The position numbers and the translations under genes are program-made. 64,000 nucleotides of DNA. Source: Bradyrhizobium sp. CSA112 (GTDB lineage: Bacteria > Pseudomonadota > Alphaproteobacteria > Rhizobiales > Xanthobacteraceae). The stretch spans positions 1 through 64,000 of the forward strand of contig NZ_JAACFS010000009.1 of assembly GCF_029051645.1 (NCBI RefSeq), given 5' to 3'. The notes beneath the pieces are model-generated. The model worked only from the letters and a program-made list of their open reading frames with translations, searched no databases and was not told where the DNA came from. Below are positions 58,822-64,000 of the stretch, in pieces (the first letter of the stretch is position 1; the number at the start of each line of letters is the position of its first letter).

Positions 58822-59696
58822 TGCCGATGGCCACTCCCCGCCTCGCCACCTACACCGTCAACGGTGCGGAGAAATATGGTGCCGTGACCGATTCCGGCAT
58901 CGTCGATCTCTCCGCGCGCTTCGGAAAGGACTATCCGACGCTGCGCGAAGTCATCGCCGCGGGCGCGCTGATGAAACTCGCGGAAGAAGGCGCGCAGCAC
59001 ACGGCGGACCACGCGCTCGACGCGATCACCTGGCAGCCGCCGATCCCCTCGCCGGAAAAGATCATCTGCATCGGCGTGAACTACCCGGACCGCAACGCCG
59101 AATACAAGGACGGGCAGGACGCGCCGAAATATCCGAGCATGTTCATGCGCACGCCGCGCTCCTTTGTCGGGCACAACACGCCGCTGGTGCGCCCGCGCGC
59201 CTCGACGCAGCTCGATTACGAAGGTGAACTCGTGATCATCATCGGCAAGGCGGGGCGGCATATCAGGGAGAGCGACGCGCTTGACCATATCGCCGCGGTC
59301 ACGCTCTGCAACGAAGGCACGATCCGCGACTGGGTGCGGCACGCCAAGTTCAACGTCACGCAGGGCAAGAACTTCGATTCCACCGGAAGTCTCGGCCCGT
59401 GGCTCGTGCCCTACACCGATGAAAGCCAGATCGCGGACATCCGCCTCACCACGCGGGTCAACGGCGAGACGCGGCAGGACGACCGCACGGGACGATTGAT
59501 CTTCAGCTTCCGATACCTCATCAACTATCTCTCGACCTTTACCACACTGGTGCCGGGCGACGTCATCGTGACGGGAACGCCGACGGGGGCCGGCGCGCGG
59601 TTCGACCCGCCGCGCTATCTCAAGCCCGGCGACGTTATCGAGGTTGAAGCCGAGGGCGTCGGCGTGCTGAAGAACGGCGTGATCGACGAAGCCTGA
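58821..59696 (+). CDS. hpaG: Fumarylacetoacetate hydrolase-family protein (HpaG-type isomerase/decarboxylase)
   Basis: The 291-residue protein has the FAH-fold hydrolase blocks GVNYPDRNAEY, LDYEGELVIIIGK (metal Glu pair) and GTPTGAGARFDPPRYLKPGD. In hpa clusters this family decarboxylates and isomerises 5-oxopent-3-ene-1,2,5-tricarboxylate and its products. E. coli HpaG is a two-domain fusion; this one is a single domain, so one half-reaction may be done by another gene. It is coupled to hpaD by a one-base overlap. Confidence 0.85.
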   Translation: MPMATPRLATYTVNGAEKYGAVTDSGIVDLSARFGKDYPTLREVIAAGALMKLAEEGAQHTADHALDAITWQPPIPSPEKIICIGVNYPDRNAEYKDGQDAPKYPSMFMRTPRSFVGHNTPLVRPRASTQLDYEGELVIIIGKAGRHIRESDALDHIAAVTLCNEGTIRDWVRHAKFNVTQGKNFDSTGSLGPWLVPYTDESQIADIRLTTRVNGETRQDDRTGRLIFSFRYLINYLSTFTTLVPGDVIVTGTPTGAGARFDPPRYLKPGDVIEVEAEGVGVLKNGVIDEA

Positions 59697-59725
59697 CAAT
59701 CCCCCGCAAGCGAGTGGACAGTACG

Positions 59726-61354
59726 ATGAAATCAACTTCCGGCGGCGAAGCGATCGTCAATAGTCTCGTCGCGCATGGCGTCGACACCGTGTTCGGCCTG
59801 CCCGGCGCGCAAATCTATGGCTTGTTCGACGCCTTTCATCAGGCGCAGTTGAAGGTGATCGGCGCACGCCACGAGCAGGCCTGCGGCTACATGGCCTTCG
59901 GCTACGCGCGGTCTTCGGGGCGGCCCGGCGTGTTCAGCGTGGTGCCCGGCCCCGGCGTGCTCAACGCGGGCGCGGCGCTTTTGACCGCATTCGGCTGCAA
60001 CGAGCCGGTGCTCTGCCTGACCGGCCAGGTGCCGACGTCCTTTCTCGGCAAGGGCCGCGGCCATCTGCACGAGATGCCGGATCAGCTCGCCACGCTGCGC
60101 ACTTTCGTCAAATGGGCCGAGCGCATCGAATATCCCGACGTGGCGCCGGCCATGGTGTCGCGCGCGTTTCAGGAGATGCTGTCGGGCCGCCGCGGTCCCG
60201 TGTCGCTCGAAATGCCGTGGGACGTGTTCACGCAACGCGCGCAGGTCGGCCCTGCCCAGATCTTCGACACCCTCCCCGCGCCACAGCCCGACCCTGACCG
60301 CATCAAGGCTGCGGCTGCGCTGATCAACGATAGCAAGCGGCCGATGATCTTCGTCGGCAGCGGCGCAATCGATGCCGCTGAGGAAATTCTCGAACTCGCG
60401 GAAATGATCGACGCGCCCGTGGTGGCGTTCCGCAGCGGTCGCGGCATCGTCTCCAATGCGCACGAACTCGGGCTGACCATGGCGGCGGCCTACAAGCTCT
60501 GGCCGAATACCGATCTGATCATCGGGATCGGCACCCGCATGGAGCTGCCGACCTCCGGTTTCCGTTGGCCGTACCAGCCGAAGGGTTTGAAATCCGTTCG
60601 CATCGATATCGATCCCGTCGAAATGCGCCGGGTTTCGTCCGACGCTGCCATCGTCGCGGACGCCAAGGCGGGCACGGCCGATCTGGTGGCGGCCGTGAAG
60701 AAGTCCGGCTACAGCAAGACCAGCGGCCGCCGCGCCGAAATCCGCGAGGCTACGGCAGTGGCGCAGCAGGAGATCCAGAAGGTTCAGCCGCAGATGGCGT
60801 ACCTGAACATCCTGCGCGAGGTGCTGCCGGCCAACGCCATCGTCACCGACGAGCTGTCGCAGGTCGGCTTTGCCTCCTGGTACGGCTTTCCGGTCTACGA
60901 GCCGCGCACTTTCATCACCTCAGGCTATCAGGGCACGCTCGGCTCGGGCTTCCCCACCGCGCTCGGCGCCAAGGTCGCCAATCCGGACCGGCCAGTGGTC
61001 GCGATCACAGGCGATGGCGGCTTCATGTTCGGCGTGCAGGAACTGTCGACCGCCGTGCAGTTCAAGATCGGCGTGGTGACGCTGGTGTTCAACAACAACG
61101 CATATGGCAACGTGCGCCGCGACCAGCGCCAGCATTTTGACGGACGCGTGGTGGCGTCCGACCTGGTCAATCCGGATTTCGTGAAGCTCGCGGAATCCTT
61201 TGGCGTCGGCGCCGCGCGCGTCACCTCACCGGATCATTTCCGTCCCGCGCTGGAAAAGGCGCTGGCCGACGGCGGACCCTACGTGATTTCGGTGGAGGTG
61301 CCGACGGATTCGGAAGTCTCACCGTGGGCGTTCATTCATCCACCGAAGCCGTGA
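59726..61354 (+). CDS. Thiamine-diphosphate-dependent enzyme (acetolactate synthase/benzoylformate decarboxylase family)
   Basis: The 542-residue protein has the three-domain TPP layout: an N-terminal Pyr domain with RHEQACGYMAFGYAR, where Glu activates TPP, a middle domain (about 180-330), and a C-terminal PP domain with GDGGFMFGVQELSTA and NNNAYGN. It could be a 2-keto acid decarboxylase or an acetolactate-like synthase. As the last gene of the hpa operon it might make an arylacetaldehyde, for example from 4-hydroxyphenylpyruvate, but this is a guess. ATG 59726 is preferred over a GTG four codons upstream. Confidence 0.85.
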   Translation: MKSTSGGEAIVNSLVAHGVDTVFGLPGAQIYGLFDAFHQAQLKVIGARHEQACGYMAFGYARSSGRPGVFSVVPGPGVLNAGAALLTAFGCNEPVLCLTGQVPTSFLGKGRGHLHEMPDQLATLRTFVKWAERIEYPDVAPAMVSRAFQEMLSGRRGPVSLEMPWDVFTQRAQVGPAQIFDTLPAPQPDPDRIKAAAALINDSKRPMIFVGSGAIDAAEEILELAEMIDAPVVAFRSGRGIVSNAHELGLTMAAAYKLWPNTDLIIGIGTRMELPTSGFRWPYQPKGLKSVRIDIDPVEMRRVSSDAAIVADAKAGTADLVAAVKKSGYSKTSGRRAEIREATAVAQQEIQKVQPQMAYLNILREVLPANAIVTDELSQVGFASWYGFPVYEPRTFITSGYQGTLGSGFPTALGAKVANPDRPVVAITGDGGFMFGVQELSTAVQFKIGVVTLVFNNNAYGNVRRDQRQHFDGRVVASDLVNPDFVKLAESFGVGAARVTSPDHFRPALEKALADGGPYVISVEVPTDSEVSPWAFIHPPKP

Positions 61355-61362
61355 TCTAGGCA

Positions 61363-61488
61363 CGTCGTTCCGGGGCGATGCGAAGCATCGAACCCCAATG
61401 TGCAATTGCACATTGTGGAACCTCGAGATTCCCCGATGCGCAATTGCGCATCTGAGGTCTGGTCCTTCGGACCATCCCGGAATGACGA
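61363..61488. repeat. Dispersed repeat after the TPP gene, form B with inserted palindromes
   Basis: Outer ends match form A at 57736-57818. Two perfect palindromes have been added: CAATGTGCAATTGCACATTG (61396-61415) and GATGCGCAATTGCGCATC (61435-61452), each centred on CAATTG. A GGTCCTTCGGACC hairpin follows. It lies between convergent genes and may help termination. Confidence 0.8.
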
Positions 61489-61494
61489 CAGAGG

Positions 61495-62733
61495 TTAAAT
61501 CGGCTTCTCCGCCAAACTCCGCTGCATCCGTGACGCCGCAACCACCAACAGGCCTGCGCCGGCGACCGACCAGCAAGCGACAGGGGCCCACTGCAACAGC
61601 GGCGCATATTCCGGCAGCTTCTGCAGGCCGCCTGCGACCGCCGCCATCCGCGCAAAGGTCGCGAGCGCGAGCGCTGAGAACACCAGCCCCACCACCTTAC
61701 CCTCGGCACCGGTTTCGCCGATCGCGAGCGCCGCGGAGACCGCGGCCATCAGCATGCAGCCCCACGCGGCGCCAGCGATGAACTGCGCCACAATCAGCAT
61801 GTTGAGATTGCCGGCCACTTCCGCGCCCAGCACGGCCAGCGCACCGAGCAGGCCCGCAGCGCCCATCACGACCAGCCCGCCACGGTGCTTGACGACGGCA
61901 CTCGCCGGAAACATCGCGATGTTGAAGCCGATCCAGAACACCGGCATCAGCCATTGCAACTCTTCCGGCTTGGCGAAACGCAGGAAGAACGGCGTGCTGT
62001 TGATGGAAAAATGCAGTTGATAACCGAGCGACAGGATGACCATCGAGGCGATGAAGAACATCGGCACCGGGCCCAGCGATTTTGCAGGCGCCGCCGGTTG
62101 TTTCGCGACAGATGGCGCCTGCGCCAGATCACGTTCGACCTTCGACAAGGCTAGCGTGGTGAGCAGCAACACAGTGCCTGAAATCACAAAAGGCAGCCGC
62201 GGATCGTGATTGCGCAACACCACACCCAGATAGGGTGATACCGCGCCCGCCAGACCATAGCCGAGCATCGCCAGCGCCGACAAAAACGGGATCGCCGGCC
62301 GCGCGCCGTATTTGCCTAGTAGCGTCAGCGGCGGCGCGCGCAGGGCCGAAGACGTCACAACCCAGACCAGGATCAGTCCGATGAACCAGACCTGCGCGGC
62401 CGGCCCGGTGCCGGCCACGAACGGCAGCGCGACAAAGGCCGCGCAGGAGATTGCGGTCAGGCCGCCGACGAACACGCCGAGCCGGCCGACAAACGGCGCG
62501 ATCTTGTCGGCGGCAATTCCCATCGCGGTGTCGGTGACCGTGAAGATCGCCTGATCCAGCATCAGGATCAGGATCACGGCCGATGGCGCAATTCCGACGT
62601 CGGCGCACAGTTTTGGCAGGTAGATGACGTAAGTGGTCCAGCCCAGCGTGAACACGAGTTGCAGCACGGCGAGATAGACGCCGGTGCTGTTAGCGCTGGT
62701 GCTGGTTTCGGACTTGATGTCTGTGGCGGTCAT
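61495..62733 (-). CDS. MFS transporter
   Basis: The 412-residue membrane protein has twelve predicted helices and an MFS-type loop DKIAPFVGRLGVFVGG near 77-92 between helices 2 and 3. FFIASMVILSLGYQLHFSIN in the second half is typical of a small subgroup. The substrate is unknown; the location after the hpa operon on the opposite strand suggests an aromatic acid or a related compound. ATG 62733 is preceded by GGGGGC; a longer frame reads through the repeat at 62790-62919. Confidence 0.85.
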   Translation of the reverse strand: MTATDIKSETSTSANSTGVYLAVLQLVFTLGWTTYVIYLPKLCADVGIAPSAVILILMLDQAIFTVTDTAMGIAADKIAPFVGRLGVFVGGLTAISCAAFVALPFVAGTGPAAQVWFIGLILVWVVTSSALRAPPLTLLGKYGARPAIPFLSALAMLGYGLAGAVSPYLGVVLRNHDPRLPFVISGTVLLLTTLALSKVERDLAQAPSVAKQPAAPAKSLGPVPMFFIASMVILSLGYQLHFSINSTPFFLRFAKPEELQWLMPVFWIGFNIAMFPASAVVKHRGGLVVMGAAGLLGALAVLGAEVAGNLNMLIVAQFIAGAAWGCMLMAAVSAALAIGETGAEGKVVGLVFSALALATFARMAAVAGGLQKLPEYAPLLQWAPVACWSVAGAGLLVVAASRMQRSLAEKPI

Positions 62734-62789
62734 GTTTGCCCCCGGCAGAGGGAGCATAGACCAGAGAATATGCGGATGGAACGCCTCTT

Positions 62790-62919
62790 CCCTTCTCCCC
62801 TTGTGGGAGAAGGTGGATCGCTGACGCGCAGCGGCAGCGAGACGGATGAGGGGTCTGTCTCCGCGGAGAGAACCCCTCATCCGGCGCTGCGCGCCAGCTT
62901 CTCCCACAAGGAGAGAAGG
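62790..62919. repeat. CCTTCTCCCC...GGAGAAGG dispersed repeat
   Basis: CCTTCTCCCCTTGTGGGAGAAGG at the left is answered by CTTCTCCCACAAGGAGAGAAGG at the right, with an inner GGATGAGGGG/CCCCTCATCC pair. It sits between two genes on the same strand and just after alkB. Confidence 0.75.
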
Positions 62920-62923
62920 AAGA

Positions 62924-63589
62924 TCACCGTGCTTTGCGAAAAGTCAGATTGATGCGCTGGCGGCCCATCAGCGCATGCTCGCCCTCGGCCAGCGGCGCCA
63001 CACCGTGAAAGAACAGCCGCGATGGGCCGCCCCACACCACGACGTCGCCATGCTCCAGCCGCTGACGCGCAGGCTTGTCGGCGCGCTTCAAGCCGCCGAA
63101 CAGGAAGATTGCGGGCAGCCCCAGTGACACCGACACGATCGGCGCGGCAAAATCCTGCTCGTCTTTGTCCTGATGCAGCGACATCCGCGCACCGGGCGCA
63201 TAACGGTTGATCAGGCAGGCGTCCGGCGCAAAACCGTCGAAGCCGCCCGCTGCGGCTGCCTGCTCCGCCAATTGACGAAACACAGCCGGCATCGCCGGCC
63301 ATGGCCGGCCGGAGTTCGGATCGATGCCGTCATATCGATAGCCGCTCGGATCGGTAACCCAGCCCGCGCTGCCGCAATTGGTCATCGCGACCGACATCTG
63401 GTGACCGCCAGGGGTAACCATGCGCCGGAACGGCGCCTGTGCGATGACCTCGCGCAGCGCCGCGGTGACCTCACCTTCAAACGGCTTGGCGAAACCTCGC
63501 AGCAGCACCGCGCCCTCGGCCATCGCTTCGCGCGGCGGGCGCACATCAGGAGCAGCGTCGAACAAATCTGCAGTCAACTCAGTTCGCAC
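62924..63589 (-). CDS. alkB: AlkB-family 2OG-Fe(II) DNA/RNA dealkylase
   Basis: The 221-residue dioxygenase has the core NRYAPGARMSLHQDKDE, giving iron ligands His139 and Asp141, the distal His195 in LFFHGV, and the 2-oxoglutarate Arg in QRINLTFR (212-218). AlkB removes methyl groups from alkylated bases. GTG 63589 follows directly on the TGA of the preceding oxygenase gene, so the two are cotranscribed. A promoter would lie upstream of the window edge, so any Ada box is not visible. Confidence 0.93.
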   Translation of the reverse strand: MRTELTADLFDAAPDVRPPREAMAEGAVLLRGFAKPFEGEVTAALREVIAQAPFRRMVTPGGHQMSVAMTNCGSAGWVTDPSGYRYDGIDPNSGRPWPAMPAVFRQLAEQAAAAGGFDGFAPDACLINRYAPGARMSLHQDKDEQDFAAPIVSVSLGLPAIFLFGGLKRADKPARQRLEHGDVVVWGGPSRLFFHGVAPLAEGEHALMGRQRINLTFRKAR

Positions 63590-64000
63590 TCATTTGGCAT
63601 CGTGAAAGATCACGCCGACGGTGTGACGATGGCCGGAACGGATCCGGCTGACGCCGTGGCGCAGATTAACGCGGTAAGGCCCGCGCGTCCCCTGCACCGG
63701 CCGGTGATGCACAGCAAAGGCAACCGCATCGCCCTGCCTGAGCGGGACCACCTCGGGCCGTGACTGCATCCGCGGCCGCTGCTCGGTCAGCACGAACTCG
63801 CCGCCTTCGAAATCGCGCCCCGGCTCCGACAGCAGGATCGCGACCTGCAGCGGAAACACATGCTCGCCGTAAAGGTCCTGATGCAGGCAATTGTAGTCGC
63901 CCTCGCCATATTGCAGCAGCAGCGGCGTCGGCCGCGTCTGCCCGGCGTCGTGGCAGCGCTTCAAGAATACCTCGTGCCGGTCGGGATAGCGGATGTCGAT
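63590..64000 (-). CDS. 2OG-Fe(II) oxygenase (3' part only)
   Basis: The visible 136 codons have the C-terminal half of a small 2OG-Fe(II) oxygenase: GEGDYNCLHQDLYGEHVFPLQ (shown here as short block LHQDLYGE) gives an HxD iron pair, and VHHRPV and RVNLRHGVSRI give the distal His and the oxoglutarate Arg. It continues past the right edge. It is immediately followed by alkB with no gap. In related genomes such a gene accompanies alkB or ada; its substrate is unknown. Confidence 0.8.
   Translation of the reverse strand: MDIRYPDRHEVFLKRCHDAGQTRPTPLLLQYGEGDYNCLHQDLYGEHVFPLQVAILLSEPGRDFEGGEFVLTEQRPRMQSRPEVVPLRQGDAVAFAVHHRPVQGTRGPYRVNLRHGVSRIRSGHRHTVGVIFHDAK

Overview
The window looks like a stretch of chromosome from a Bradyrhizobium-type alphaproteobacterium (Bradyrhizobium, Nitrobacter and Rhodopseudomonas relatives). 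The reasons are high GC, a complete early hopanoid pathway in the order known from that group, an imuAB mutagenesis cassette with a GAAC-N7-GAAC SOS box, small DUF3551 secreted proteins, and many intergenic palindromic repeats of the kinds common in those genomes. I saw no rRNA, tRNA, CRISPR array, integrase or intact transposase.

Layout. 0-3.5 kb: DNA repair genes (imuB start, imuA, a UdgX-type uracil-DNA-binding protein) and a GyrI-like remnant. 3.5-6.3 kb: phosphate transporter (PiT) and polyphosphate kinase 2. 6.3-12.8 kb: two tandem M20 amidohydrolases, a GMC oxidoreductase with a decayed fragment of a second copy, a peroxiredoxin-like protein, a small secreted protein and a GFA-family protein. 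12.9-26.2 kb: hopanoid locus hpnO, DUF2147 gene, hpnN, ispH, hpnH, hpnG, shc, hpnE, hpnD, hpnC. 26.4-31.8 kb: small secreted proteins, an unassigned protein and a second HpnN-like RND exporter. 32.2-36.1 kb: eutB-hpnP-eutC, with the hopanoid C-2 methylase between the two ethanolamine ammonia-lyase subunits. 36.2-43.3 kb: a frameshifted membrane protein, two chemoreceptors, a VOC protein, a cupin and a secreted Cache-domain protein. 43.4-50.2 kb: a transglutaminase, ATP-grasp/alpha-E and transglutaminase-DUF2126 operon. 50.4-54.1 kb: UxaA-type dehydratase, HpaI-type aldolase and Ldh-type dehydrogenase. 54.3-61.4 kb: homoprotocatechuate meta-cleavage genes hpaR, H, F, E, D, G plus a TPP enzyme. 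61.5-64 kb: an MFS transporter, alkB and a second 2OG-Fe(II) oxygenase cut by the window edge.

How the genes fit together. IspH supplies isoprenoid precursors. HpnC, HpnD and HpnE make squalene, Shc cyclises it, HpnH and HpnG extend and trim the side chain, HpnO adds an amino group, HpnP methylates C-2 and HpnN moves hopanoids to the outer membrane. The main regulatory observation is a pair of exact GGAAC-N16-CGTT motifs, the consensus of the general-stress sigma factor EcfG, arranged divergently in the hpnN/ispH intergenic region. This suggests that hopanoid extension and export respond to stress. The hpa genes take homoprotocatechuate towards 4-hydroxy-2-oxoheptanedioate. The matching aldolase lies in the neighbouring oppositely oriented operon, and two perfect palindromes lie upstream of the hpa and aldolase/dehydrogenase operons.

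Several loci show decay or repeat activity: a palindromic repeat apparently inside the imuB reading frame, a GMC oxidoreductase remnant, a GyrI-like remnant and a membrane-protein gene with a one-base frameshift.
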